DNA of 64,000 bases, from assembly GCF_032062135.1 (NCBI RefSeq), contig NC_092858.1, positions 163,302,370 through 163,366,369 on the forward strand, given 5' to 3'. This document shows positions 25,302 through 36,422 of this stretch, one piece after another. This DNA comes from Pyxicephalus adspersus (taxonomy: Eukaryota; Chordata; Amphibia; Anura; Pyxicephalidae). The notes under the pieces are model-generated. The model saw only the letters and a list, made by a program, of their open reading frames with translations, made no database searches and was not told the origin of the DNA. The position numbers were made by a program, and so were the translations under genes. Positions within the stretch are counted from its first letter, which is position 1; every line of letters starts with the position of its first letter.

Positions 25302-25425
25302 CGATCCTTAGAACTTGCTGGGACGTCTGAGGAAGCAAGCCAGTGAGAATGTAGAGCAGGGGGAGGAAAAGTCCAGAGCTGCCAAAGAGATGCATCCTCA
25401 GCAAGGACTGGTCAACAAGGTCCAT
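25302..25425 (-). CDS. grik1: grik1 exon 1: GluK1 signal peptide and first mature residues
   Basis: First coding exon of the kainate-type ionotropic glutamate receptor subunit GluK1, a glutamate-gated cation channel of neuronal membranes. Seen directly: an ATG (plus-strand CAT at 25423-25425) with A at -3 and G at +4 opens 41 codons plus one base. A hydrophobic core LFLPLLYILTGLL at residues 19-31 is a signal peptide h-region. The exon ends PQTSQQVLRI with a leftover G, followed by the donor GTGAGT. In vertebrate GRIK1 the first exon ends in the same place with LPQTAPQVLRIG, whereas GRIK2 and GRIK3 end in THVLRFG and PHVIRIG, so the paralogue call is specific. A second in-frame ATG is codon 11. 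Exon 2 lies outside the window. The N-terminus before the signal core is poorly conserved, so the exact start is slightly uncertain. Confidence 0.92.
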
Positions 25426-25447
25426 GCTGCAATTTCCAAGAGATCAT
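25412..25447 (-). other. Short upstream ORF overlapping the grik1 start
   Basis: On the minus strand ATGATCTCTTGG opens an 11-codon frame that runs out of frame across the grik1 ATG and stops just inside the coding sequence. If it is in the mature leader it would be expected to reduce initiation at the main start. Presence in the mRNA is inferred. Confidence 0.5.
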
Positions 25448-25502
25448 GAGCTGAACACCCTGAGCAGAGGATGCCAGCCAGCCTTCCACCTCATCCTATG
25501 CT

Positions 25503-25706
25503 TTATCCAGTTGTTCTTTCTTCCTGCTTGCTTGTTCTTCCCCTTAGCCCATCATTGCATCCTTCCAAAAAGCAACCAGAAGCTACAGAGCCTCTTCTCC
25601 AGCTGAAGTCCTCAAGGCAAGCAAGGTCCACAAATGGCTCTCCAGTCCTGACACCCCAACCAGAGACCACTCCAGGAAAAGTGAAGGAGGGAGACAGGAG
25701 CAGCAT
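25503..25706 (-). other. Upstream ORF of 67 codons in the grik1 leader
   Basis: Begins MLLLSPSFTFPGVV and stops 77 bases before the grik1 start codon, in a different frame. It resembles no known protein, and its length could be chance in a region low in stop codons. If transcribed, it could influence translation of GluK1. Confidence 0.35.
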
Positions 25707-25755
25707 GCAGTGATCTCCAGCAGATTAACCTCCCATCACTCCCACTGCAAGTACT

Positions 25756-25821
25756 TTAAAGCATTGCTGATGATTGAATCTTTGCTGGGAATCTGATGAT
25801 AAAAGCAATTCTAATCTCCAT
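25756..25821 (-). other. Upstream ORF of 21 codons in the grik1 leader
   Basis: ATGGAGATTAGAATTGC opens a 21-residue frame (MEIRIAFII...) ending with TAA. It would lie in the 5' leader only if transcription starts above 25821. Confidence 0.35.
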
Positions 25822-25900
25822 GTTTGGCTATGAGTATGGAGGCTGGCTGATTAAGTCTGCACTAGCAGGCAGGCAGTGTGCTGGAAAGTCACATCTCTCC

Positions 25901-25927
25901 CTGCTGCTGCTTCTGCTGCTGCTGCTG
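25901..25927 (-). repeat. Interrupted CAG trinucleotide tract in the grik1 leader
   Basis: On the minus strand four CAG units are followed by AAG and CAG/CAG units, giving about nine triplets. Short and interrupted, so probably stable. It lies in the inferred 5' leader or core promoter. Confidence 0.8.
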
Positions 25928-26040
25928 TCTTCACTTGCCATTCTTCTACAGCACAGACTCTTCTTATTAAATGAGCATTTCAGGGACCACCCCCAGCACT
26001 CATCACACTGATGATGGCTTCACACCTCCTAGAAGAGGAA

Positions 26041-26614
26041 ACTCTCACCTGCTCCATTGATAAAGAATGGACAGTGCAGAGGAAAGGTGCACAGGTCTAC
26101 ACATATGACATGTACAGGGCTCTACTTCTGGATTATGGGTATTCACAATATGGGGTATTTGGATTTTTTTTTCCAAATGCTATATAATATGTAAAACAGA
26201 TCTGTGAAAGACTTTTCTTTTAAGGATAACTGTCGTAGTTTCAGTATTTATACTTTAAAGTGATTTTTTGAAAGCAGAACTAAACTCATTAGTGCACAGC
26301 ATACTTGTCGTTTAAAGTGGACCTATCATGACATTTTTAATATTATATAAAAGTGAGGCTGTCACGTATCCCAGGAAGCTTTGGGCTGCCCCTTAGGAAG
26401 GGCTTTCCTGGAACGTAAAAAATGTGCATCTCTTACATGAGTAGTGATATCAGCACTTATTGTTTTACATTTATAGGAAGAAACATCACCCGATATGTCT
26501 CCTGCGCTGTGCAAGATCTGGATATAAGCAGAATCCAGAAGAAGAAGGAAGAAGATGGTTCTACCCACTGTCCTATCTGCTCCTGAAGTTAGAAGGTAAG
26601 TGGTATTATTTTTT
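26041..26614. other. Upstream flank of grik1, possible MITE-like segment at about 26313-26614
   Basis: The proximal part up to about 26310 holds nothing I recognise. From 26313 the sequence TTTAAAGTGGACCTATCATG and GTGAGGCTGTCAC looks like the start of a frog dispersed element, and it ends against the fold-back MITE at 26615 with an AGAAGGTAAGTGG motif like that inside the piggyBac-like MITE at 45744. This is from memory of such repeats and not demonstrated within the window. Confidence 0.35.
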
Positions 26615-26773
26615 GATCCAGCAAACCTGAAATGGATCTGGTCCAGGATTAAATACATTTGCTAACACATAGCTAATGACTTTTAGGAAATCCGTTCCAG
26701 GTTTGCTGGATCACCCAGCTTCACTGATGAAAGTGTAATCTCTCCAGCCTTGGTGAACTTTAAAGTCAGGGCC
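26615..26773. mobile_element. Fold-back MITE, copy 4 (left-truncated)
   Basis: Begins inside the left arm at GATCCAGCAAACCTGAAATG, then GATCTGGTCCAGGATT, the central TTTGCTAAC, and the inverted right half CCAGGTTTGCTGGATCACCC, TCTCCAGCCTTGG and a decayed GTCAGGGCC end. The outer 50 bases or so of the left arm are missing. Confidence 0.85.
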
Positions 26774-29700
26774 ATTGTCTGCAACTAAGCTGAAATGTAA
26801 CTCCCCCACCATACCACTGGTTGGTCTCTTTTCCGAGAGGGTAAAGTTACCCTGCTATTTGCCTCTACCGGTCCCTGTACAAAAAAGCTCAGAGAGGGTG
26901 AGGAGAGGATGAAAGCAGCAGAGAAAGGAACCAGTCTGGTGTACTACAGTACTAGTGGGAGTAAAAATCTGATTGACAGAGAGAGGAGCTTTTCGGAGGA
27001 TTGCTCCTTCTTTTACTGTTCAATCAAAAATGTAAGCCATGTAAGTGAAACTGGAAGTACAGACGAGAGAATTAGGGTCCTCCCTCCTGATCCTTGTGTG
27101 GCAGAGCTGTCCCAGGACAGGATCAACAAGAATACACATCCTTCAGAAGGTAAAACAGTTCCTATATAAGTAATTCGTTTTTCACTGTTTGCCTTGAGTT
27201 AAGCTTAAAATGTTTCTTGTCAAAAAGTCTGGTGTATGTTTATATTGGAGAAATTAATATTTGCCATGGACTCCAGAGCAACAAGTTATATGGATAGTCC
27301 ATTATGTAGTGGTTGCTTCTTAATCTGCAATACAAAATATATAATTGAGTGAACTCCTCGGTAACTCTTCCAAAGATACATTTTCTTTATATTCTTGAAT
27401 AAAATAATGACAGGTAAGAGACAAATATACTTGCCGTGTATTAAGCCGCATTTCACTGTCTGCCAATAAGAGGAAATTTCAATGTCCTTGACATAAAGGC
27501 ATTTTGCTATAATTTACATTTATGGAACGCAATGCTTCTGCAGTCTTCCACCATTTCCACAACTTATAGTTTAGTGCCCTGAAAAATATTTAAAGGAGTC
27601 CGATGGGAGTGCAAAACTGGCTTTATGTTTGTTGGTAGCTCAGTTATGAATGATTTTAGAAGTAGATCAGACAATGCACACAATCCCCATGCTTACTGTT
27701 TAGGTCAGTGGCAAAGCTACAGATCTGTGGGCCCCAATACAAATTTTGGACATGCTCCCCTATTTTTAGGACATGTACCAACACCCATCCTTCACCCCCT
27801 CGCTGAGCTTTATTGGTGACAACGTGAGTGATTATACCCCCCGGATTTGAATCAGGTTCTTCTTTTTGCCACCCAGCTGAAATGGGGTTTGGTGGCAATA
27901 TAACTCAAGGCTGAAGTATTTTGCTGTATAAAATAACATCATGGTTTAGCTTTGAAAGATTTGTTTTAGACCGTAGTTGATTCAAATGCTCTTGGGAATA
28001 CACAAACATGTAGAAGAGCACAAAAACAGATTCCAAAAGGAGAATATTGATGGTCTGTGTATAGCATATAGATGGCTTGCACTCTTAATATCAAGTAAAC
28101 AGAGCAGGAGAGAGTTTGTATAGCTTTATGGGACCTGAGAAGAAGCCAAAAAGCTTTTAAGATTTTTGCTGTACGCAGAGCTTTCAATTCGCTTCCCTGC
28201 CTTATTATTGACTGTTGTGCTTTCAGATAAATGAACACAGCCAGAGGATGAGCTAAACTTGGGACACTCATTTTGCTGTAATACTGACTTTAAGAGACCA
28301 TATTCATCTATTCCCCAATGAATAGATTCATCTCTGTTTCATGTTGCAAAAAAAAACAAACTCTAAAGGTACAAGATAGAAATAGAAGAACAGCCATTGC
28401 TGTAGCAATTAGAGGTCATTTGAAGATTGATAATTGCTGGCCTCTTCATTGTCAGATCTCATTCTGTCCCTCATCTTTTTCTGTTAGGTGGGGCCATAAA
28501 TATGCAGAAATTGTGTTAGACACTCAGGATTAAGTCAAAAGTGTTAGAAGGGAACTTGCATTCTTGCATTTAGGAAGAGGCCAGATGTGTTCCAGGGGTA
28601 AATAACAATCCAATATTAGGCATAAGGTTCCTCAAATAGTATCCGAAGCAGGCAACAGCATCACTATTTTAAGCCCAATTGAACATTTAGTTTAAATCAG
28701 CTGAACACATTTCAAGTGCATTGACATTTTGGGAACTGTGCTGAGATCTGCCACAGGTGAAGCCACAGCCACATGCAGTTGCATGCAAAAAAAAATGATT
28801 CCCAACCTCTTCCATACACTTGACCATGAGTTGAGCTCATTGCGGAATGCTGCGGCTCACCAAAAGTGTAAAGTGGCCCTTACGTTCCATTTTTCTCAAA
28901 AGGCAGCAACAGGGAGAGTAAGCTCTAGCTTTGACATAGCAGGGTGTGTTGGACCTCAGGCCGTGCTGCTCAGGCTGTAAGACTTTTACTCTTATGTTCC
29001 TAGAATATATTGAACATATTTAAACTTAAAGGATAACTGTGCTTACTTACTAGTACAGTTATTGATTTGTATATAAAAAAAAAAAATAGTCGACCCCTTA
29101 CATATAATTTCTGAAAACATATCTGGCCTCTGCAGGCCAGTGTCCTGCCAATTAACAAATCTAAATAATAGTGAAGCCATCTTCAGTCTACTTTAAAACA
29201 GTTAGTCAGTAGACAGCCTCAAAATTTCCCTGTAAAATTATATCATGTACCTTGCCTCTTGTACTCCCTATTGGTCCTTTATTGTAATGAGAAACCACAA
29301 AGACCAGTAAGGAATTTATAGCGGGAAGGATTGCGTCAAGGTGGACCGTTATATAAAAATTCATATTTGCATTTAACTATATCTCTGCATCTACTTATCA
29401 TTTTGATGTATTGTTTCAACAAGGGTAAAATCTGCTGTGAATTTTTTCATCAATAGCTCCCTTTGAATTGCTTTGGTTTGTGACAGGTTTAGAATATACT
29501 GTGCCATCTTGATGTTTACATAATTCCATCTGTCATTCAGGTAAAACGGGAGAAAGGGGAAGCATGAAAGATATTCTGATAAGCTCTTCATATATTTTCA
29601 GTTACCTCTATACAAACCTGTAGTGATTTTAGACTACCATAAGGCATGATATTTCCACACTACTGTAATAAATGTTAAATAAATAAATGTTAATAATAGT

Positions 29701-29791
29701 AATATATAATAATAATATTATTAATAATAGGAAAAAGTTATTTATACCTTTACCTAAAATTGGCATGGCTGCCTCTAAAATATAAATAGGG
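26774..29791. other. Unassigned intergenic sequence
   Basis: No gene found. Open frames of 60-100 codons here match nothing known. Bases 27707-27870 (AGTGGCAAAGCTACAGATCT) faintly resemble a frog repeat. AT-rich, partly AAT-repeat sequence lies at 29640-29730. Confidence 0.4.
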
Positions 29792-30329
29792 TGTAAGAGA
29801 CCCTGGTCCAGCGCCAGTGCTCATCAGATGGAAGTACCCCAAACTAACGCTGCACTCTTCGCATATAGCAAGCCCCCGATAAGCCTCGGGAGAGTAGTTG
29901 TGCTGTCCCAGCTCATGGTTGCCCAGGACTTCTGTGCACAAAGGATGGCGTCTGGGGAAGAACAGACAGAGGACCAGGAGCCCACAGATAATGCAGTACA
30001 GGAGAGTCCAGCAGAGGCACTTCCATAAAACAGGGCCAGAGGACATACACAGGTAACCAACCCACCAACAAGATATCCAAGGGTAAACACGACATAAACA
30101 ACCCAGCTAAACATTACAAAAGGCAACTGATGAAGCCAAGGACTAATCTGCTCCTTAAATACCCTTCATTTGTGCACAGCCTGGGAGTGTGTGCTGGGGA
30201 TGCTGGGGATATATCTCAGTCGGCACAAGGGAAGCAAACCATGCTACGAGCTGCTGATCAAAGGGTCTTTACTCTCCTTGCTGCTCCAATATACTGCACT
30301 GGGTCTTGCCAGATAAACATTTCCTAACA
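29792..30329 (-). mobile_element. Solo LTR, family B, with 5-bp target duplication
   Basis: Read on the minus strand the element begins TGTTAGGAAATGTTTATCTG and ends GGACCAGGGTCTCTTACA, the TG...CA ends of an LTR. Flanks are TAGGG (29787-29791) and TAGTG (30330-30334), a 5-bp duplication with one mismatch. The inner part matches the plus-strand copy at 56363-57001: GCTGGGATGCTGGGGAT-type leader words, GTGCACAG, CCTTGGATATC, CAGAAGTCCTGGG and GCTTGCTATATGCG. No internal retroviral genes flank it, so it is a solo LTR. Probably Gypsy class; not verified. Confidence 0.8.
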
Positions 30330-30420
30330 TAGTGACTGTTTTACATAAATCTAAAAACAAATATTCCTGCAAATATTCTTAGGAGTCCATTTAAAAAAAG
30401 TGAATTTGACATTCACTAAA

Positions 30421-30480
30421 ACATTCTCTGGTGGAGAATCTTCCAGGTCCTTATCTTTCAATGGCTGTAATTGATTCTAA
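30421..30480 (+). repeat. Dispersed repeat fragment, second copy
   Basis: ACATTCTCTGGTGGAGAATC followed by TTCCAGGTCC and CTTTCAATGG aligns with 4888-4950. Confidence 0.6.
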
Positions 30481-30720
30481 TAGTTACATAGGTTGAAAAA
30501 ATACATAAGTCCATCAAGTTCAAACCCTTGGGAAAAAAACCTATCCCGGATAAAACCCTATAAGACATAACTGATCCAGAGTAAAACAAAAAAACTCTCT
30601 GGTACAATTTACTGCAACAGGGAAAAACTATTCCTTACTGATCCCATGAGGTAATCGAATGATTCTCCTTCAGGGAACGTTTCAGTAATTATTAGATTCA
30701 CTTCTTCATAAATAGATAAC
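30481..30720 (+). repeat. Dispersed repeat (TAGTTACATAGGTTGAAAAA type)
   Basis: TAGTTACATAGGTTGAAAAA, then CATAAGTCCATCAAGTTC and AACCTATCCCGGATAAAACC. This word set occurs in many amphibian and fish repeats that I recall, but no second copy lies in this window, so the family call rests on memory. Confidence 0.45.
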
Positions 30721-32519
30721 TCAAAGCATTTTTAAACCCAGAACAAAAGTAAAATTTATTGCAGTCCTATAACAAAATCTAAGATGCAGCCGTTATTTTA
30801 ATCTTTTTTTTTAACCTTTTTCTCTCATTTTATTTTGTGTTCCTGCCAATAACACATTTCCCTCTGTTCCTGGGTAACAAAGCCTAATCACGGTACTCAA
30901 TCTAAGAATATACAGTGTTGTTAACTTAGGACAAAACTACAGAACAAGCCAGTTTTCTTTTTATCTTCACAGTAGTCTACAGAGGGAACTTGGAACAATA
31001 CTAACTGTTAAAATGTATCACAAGAGGTTATATATATTTTTTTTTGCACTCATTATAACTATATATTCAAATCTAAACTCAAGCCACATATTACAAACAA
31101 GCAATAAATGGTTCCTTATATCAAAACAAGCATTTGCTACGAAATTCAACTTCAATCCAGAAATTTCTTTTTCTGCTGCTAGATGTCCAGTGGATGGATC
31201 TAAAGCATTCAACGGGGGTGCGGATATTTGACACACCCAGAAGTGTCAGATGTTGAAAAAGATTCTGTCTATTTCTCAGGAGCAAAATGAGGATTTGATG
31301 CCAATGGAGAAGTACCAAATAAATAGAAATTTTATTTTGCAGGAGGCATTTTTTAGATATTGTTTTTAAATCAACAAAGTTGTTTCCAGGCATCTAGCAG
31401 ATTTGAAGGTTAGAGGCATTGGAGCGTGTAGCAGTACATGACTCAGTTTTCCTCAATGACTTACAGGAAAATATGATGCCTACACTACTTTGTAGTAATG
31501 TTTTTTAGTCATACATTAAAAACACAAACTTTTCAGAATAGATTTGATTGGCCACAGGAGTCCTTTTTAACCATAAAATAATCAACAGTTCAAAATAATA
31601 ATAACCTAATAAAATACACCAATACGGTACATAAGGACCACTGGTTATTAGAAAGGGTCTTTGGAGTCCAGCCAACTTCACTGTGACATCTCCAGGTTTG
31701 ATATTTTATGATTACACCCTGTTAAAATAACTTTTTCCAGTCGACTACCATGTTTTGTAACCATCTCACCTTTTCACAGGACCTTCCAGAGGTCCCCTAG
31801 CTCAACAAGCTACTGTGACAATCACTGGAGACTTTAAAGCTGTTGTAAACGGGAGGGCAGATGAAACAACTCTCCTCTAATCTTGTGCACGGAACATCCA
31901 ACAGCCCCTACAGATTCTACCCCTGTAGCTCCTCCCTCCCCCATAAACTCCAAATACGTAAGGCCAGCTTATACACTAATACATCCCTTTTTCTTGGAGA
32001 CTATCTTCCACCATGTATCCTACAGTCCTTTTTATAGGGTCTATCTCTAATTTTACCAGACCATCTTGCCTTGGGCCGTTTTTAAGCATACGTAGCGTAA
32101 GCATAAACTTAGAGAACCACGTTGGCTGATGATGTCATGGGGTTTTTCCTCGGCCTGGGGATACAAGCTCTAATCTGTTCAAATTTCTCAACTGGTCTGC
32201 GTATATTCAAACTGAGTTGGATTTTTTGTGTTTTAAGCACCTCCAGTAGTCAGTAAAAAGGGGAAAAATTACAATTTTAGTAACTATCAGATTTTTTTTT
32301 ATGTTGTACCATATTGTTAATATAAACAAATATTCTATAACCCTAATACAAAGCTTAAACTATGTTTTACCAGATGTGACTGTAATATGCATTCAGGGTA
32401 AATTTAGGAACTTCCCAGGATGACCAGAAAAATCTGAAGGCAATAAATCTGCACTGCTAAACAAATGTATCCAATTGCACAGCCTGCAAAAGGTATCTGT
32501 GACTAGTGACAAGGATTCT
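30721..32519. other. Unassigned intergenic sequence
   Basis: No gene or named repeat. Overlapping frames on both strands at 31013-31393 are short and mutually exclusive, so I do not call a gene. Confidence 0.4.
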
Positions 32520-32812
32520 GAAGTCTCCTACTGAACAGTTGGCATCACCACTTTTTGATTTGAATTGTCAATGGTGGTACAGGGTCATTGCCATTAGGGT
32601 CTCGGATTCGGTCTTGCTGCGAATTGGACAGTTCTCGCTTACCAAACAAGTAGGCGAGAACGGCCTTTGTAAATTTGACGGGAGGATTCCAATGGCTGTA
32701 TTTATGAATGCAACCGCGATAATCCTCCTATAGTGATTTCCGAAATTTCACGGACCTATCGGAATTTCTAGGAAAATTTTAACAAGAATGACAAAGGCAT
32801 TCTCGCTCATCT
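32520..32812 (-). repeat. Possible DNA-transposon relic ending TCTCGCTCATCTCTAA
   Basis: Read from the right on the minus strand it starts TTAGAGATGAGCGAGAATGC. The words TTCTCGCTTACC and GGCGAGAACGGCC recur internally. The first words match the start of the block at 3940. The left boundary is unclear. Confidence 0.4.
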
Positions 32813-34799
32813 CTAATTGCCATCAGCAACCTGGGCAATACTTAGGATACAGTACCTGATTTGAGCTTTCTTCATTTGCAGATTTTCTATGTTTTAAATT
32901 CCTCAACAACAATACTTTTGAGGCTCCATTACCCCCAGGACCTATAACAGCCACATTGTCTGCTATGGCTGTTGTTTTGCCTCTGCAAGAACACACAATG
33001 CGAATGGGAATTAACAGTGTCCAATTTCAATAAAACTAACAGGAATTTTGTCCAAGCTAAAAGGACCGGTTGTTGGACCTGCTAATAAACCAGAGTCCCT
33101 GAGAGCCACCAGATTGTGTATAAATGTCCAATTGCCCTTTGACACCTTGCAGAGGCTAAAGTGCTAACCCTGCTCAATCTCTTGAATCCACCATTCAGCT
33201 TTGTTTTATGTTCTTGAGATATATAACAAGCCACGTGACTATCTAATAAAATATCTCTCTTTTTACTAATTATATATCAATAATCGAGGGTAAACTAGTT
33301 TTATCTGATAGACGGCACCTCTCCGCGCACACAGAATTCTGTAGTGGAACTGATGCAGATTGACAGATTTAATAGAATCCTCAAATTTTAATTTGGATTT
33401 AATCTCTCTAAAGAAAAGATAAAATCCTTAAAAATGGCAGCTCTCTCCAGTTAGTGCAAAGCTTTGCTGACATATGTCTGCTGTTCTAACCACGGCTTTT
33501 ATTTCTGAGCCCAGGTGAACAGTGCGCCAGAAACCTACTCACGGACAGCTGTTCCAGTCTTATTGAGTTTAATTAGTGTGAGGCTGCTTTTTGGCGCTTC
33601 TGCTACAAAGCTGGATCGGCTTGTGCATCAGCTTCATCAATAAAACACTGAAGAAAGTTGTTTTCAAAAACCTTTAATATAGCAGCCTTTACCACTGAGA
33701 AACTATGGGGTTATTATTGTAAAGTTTATGAGGACGTAATTATTGACTTGATTTTTTTATAGGCTTGCTGTGCCTTATTTTTATGATTTCTATCCAAGAT
33801 TTCATTGCATTTTAGATTCCTCCTGTATACATTCGGTGTCTGGTGTCATCAGCAATCCCATTAAAAGAAAATGGGGTGTCCAGAGATTAAAATGTTTTCA
33901 TTGAATCTGTAATATAAGGAAAACTGAAGTTTGTACATGTAAAAAGAAAATATGGCTGGTTTATGTACTCTAGGTCTATAATTACAAATCATGTATAATA
34001 CATGCTAAAATGTTGAAGCGTCCTTAAACGAAAAAGCAAGGTCCACTTTTAAAATCAGCCCCCAAGCCAAAATAATAAAAAAAAGTGATAAACTTACTTA
34101 CCTTGCCTTTGACATAAAGGTGAGGAGACCTCATGGCATGTCTAGGGGACTTTGGGATTGCAAATCTCACAAAAAGATGGTCCTATCCAGTGCTTTGCAT
34201 TAGGCTCAGTTACATTGAACATACCCAGGAAGGAGGCATAAGGGACCATAAGTCATGAAATCTGAATCCCCATTTACCCCAGCTCCAGGACATTGAAGGC
34301 AAACATCAAAGGCGATTACCCTACCTTTGATTTGAATGTTGGACTGGTTGGACTGATGTAAGCCAATTAGTTGGGAGCATCTCAATTGTTCGTGAATGAT
34401 GGTTGAACCGTAGACAATGTTGCCTCACTGTACTGTATCTTTAAAGGAGCTGCATTGTCATTCTAGGAGTGTCACCCATATTGAGAAGTTTATAGGACGT
34501 TAGTAGGGGCACCATCTGGAGGGGACAAAGGGCTTCTGTACTGAGCCCCAATCTACAGTTGTTGACTTTTGCTGGAAGTTTTAGACCTGGGCACCCAGGA
34601 AGTCTACCTACTATGGGGCCCAGACATTTCTGATGTTCGTTCTGGATGTTAGGACTTCCCTTTTCTCTTCTCCATAACATAGGAAGGAGGTATTCTGTGC
34701 TTCAATAAGAGAACCAGGCAAATAACGCTCAATGTTTCAAAGCATCCTTGGATTTTTAGCAGATCAAAAGCTATTTGTTTGAATTTGTAGGGTGACAGA
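32813..34799. other. Unassigned, containing a candidate conserved element
   Basis: No gene found. The part at 33300-33680 is listed separately as a candidate regulatory element. The block near 34080-34330 (TTACTTACCTTGCCTTTGAC) looks like an old repeat, but its limits are unclear. Confidence 0.35.
33300..33680. promoter_or_regulatory. Candidate conserved non-coding element upstream of grik1
   Basis: Repeat-free block with homeodomain-type words (TTTAATTAGTG, TTTTAATTTGGATTTAATC), a bHLH-like CAGCTG in GGACAGCTGTTCC, and balanced composition. Roughly 7.5 kb upstream of the grik1 leader. Inferred from composition only. Confidence 0.3.
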
Positions 34800-34930
34800 T
34801 GAATGAAAGAGCACTGCTATTATGTTCTATGGGTGTGGGAGGATGAGCAGCACCCCACTGTGCCCTCCTCCAACATTGGGGGACTGCTGTACACATACTA
34901 AATTTTCTAACATGTGTACGTGGATTTACA
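34800..34930 (-). repeat. Dispersed repeat with TGTACAGCAGTCCCC core, copy 1
   Basis: The minus strand reads ATGTGTACAGCAGTCCCCCA, shared with 37230-37480 (minus) and 52140-52370 (plus). A second ATGTGTAC word about 25 bp away recurs in all three. Confidence 0.5.
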
Positions 34931-35678
34931 TACTTTACATATTTGTATTTATTTTATTTCAATGACATCACAGAATGCCCTGAGCCGGATCCCAGGTAAT
35001 GACAGTATGTGAACCACTTATGTGAAGTGCTTTGTTTATGGGAAGAGCTGCGTTGGTATACAACTGAACATTTTTCTATTAGTAGTCATCATAATAGAAG
35101 AACAGATTAGTGTGGAGATCTATTTTTTAATTCTACCTACAGGAACTGGTCAAGGGTCTGCTATGGATAAGCACCAGGACTGATGATGGAGCTGTTTGAT
35201 TAGCAGATGGCCAAACAAGTGAACCTTGACCGAAGAAGGCTTCATTAGCTAAGTTTTTATGTAGAAAATGGTGAATCTGAAATGCAAAGAACATTCCAGG
35301 TGTTTTCAGTTCAAATTTTCAAGTGATTAAAAGCAAAACGCGTAGAGGAACACTGTTTTAGTTAGTTCAACGTGGTTCATCATTCATGACTATCTATAAC
35401 TGTGGGGTCACAACAGCCTATTGGTGGATCTTTTTATGACTGTTTAATGTATATCAATAAAACGTTTAGAGTGTTGATTTCGTCCAAAATGTTTCAAAAT
35501 GGAATCTTCTAGGTAGGGATGCAGTACGCTTGAGACCAAAAAAGTAAGTTTTTAATGAAAAACATAGATTCTTAACCTGAGAATGTTTGGTAAATGCTTC
35601 TTAAAAAGATCCCATTATGTAAGCCATTAGATCAAGACCAGAAGTATAAACAGTCTTTTGTTTTGGAAATTATTTTCA
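34931..35678. other. Unassigned, possible old repeat near 35200-35480
   Basis: The part at 35200-35480 contains AAAGCAAAACGCGTAGAGGA, a word typical of a vertebrate dispersed repeat I recall, but no second copy is in this window. No gene. Confidence 0.3.
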
Positions 35679-36422
35679 TGCACGAGAGACAAGATCACTA
35701 GGGGGTGCTGTGGCTTGCACGGAGGTGGTGAGAGCCCTGAGAAGGACAAGGCGCAGAGTCTAAGCAGTAACCAGGTTTTCTCTAGAGCCTCTGATGGTGA
35801 GGATGTTGTGCCGCTGGTTATTGCTAGGTTGTGGTCCTTGGGCACACCAAGGTGGGCAAAACACGGTACCTAATCACAAAGCAGAAGGATAATCGAGGAA
35901 AGCCGGGGCCACGACAGGCGGCAAGTGGTCGGGTCACACGCCAGGGGTCAATTGCCAGGGATCCAGGAGACAGACACCAGTGACACAGGCGCCACTGCGG
36001 GCACAGGGAACACAGGAGACGCAGAAAGCAACAACAGAAGGCACAAGTGACTCAGGGATATCCAAAGACAAACAAGAACACTGGAACAGCGCGGGGAAGT
36101 TGGCTGGGAACCAACAGACTGGACAATGAGGGGTTAACACAGGAGCTGGACACAGGAAACACTGAATTAAGCAACAGGTGTAGGGAAACTAGCTTATCAG
36201 AACTAGGTGCTCGGCACTAGTGAAGAGTTGTTGCACGAGCACAGAGTGCAGTGTGTGAGCTAGCTAAATAGCCAGGGCTGGTCAAGAGGTTATTTTCTGA
36301 TTGGCCAGCAGATTGGACAGAATTGATAAAGCTTGGAAACAGAGGCACGCCCAGCGTCAGAACTGCCCGCATGCGCAGGAGAGAGGTGTTTGTGCTTTAG
36401 TGAGGATGAGGTAGGTGTGACA
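35679..36422 (-). mobile_element. LTR, family A, nearly full length
   Basis: On the minus strand it begins TGTCACACCTACCTCATCC and runs about 740 bases. It shares GAGCTAGCTAAATAGCCAGG, GGGGTTAACACAGGAGC and ATAAAGCTTGGAAACAGAGG with 12140-12557, and the inverted copy is at 42030-42640. No coding region with retroelement motifs lies beside it, so it is a solo LTR. I could not find a convincing target duplication, so the left end at 35679 is approximate. Confidence 0.75.

Larger units (their letters stand above)
25426..26040 (-). promoter_or_regulatory. grik1: grik1 5' leader and probable promoter region
   Basis: The 600 bases upstream of the start codon are transposon-free and less AT-rich than the window. 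They carry several upstream ATGs, including frames at 25503-25706 and 25756-25821, and a CAG-rich tract at 25901-25927. Long leaders with upstream ORFs are common in glutamate receptor genes. No clear TATA box was found and the transcription start cannot be placed from sequence alone. Confidence 0.55.

Noticed and set aside
25503..26011. Protein-coding genes on either strand beside grik1 exon 1
   Set aside because: The frames seen here are in the inferred 5' leader; the plus-strand leucine-run frame is the antisense of the CAG tract.
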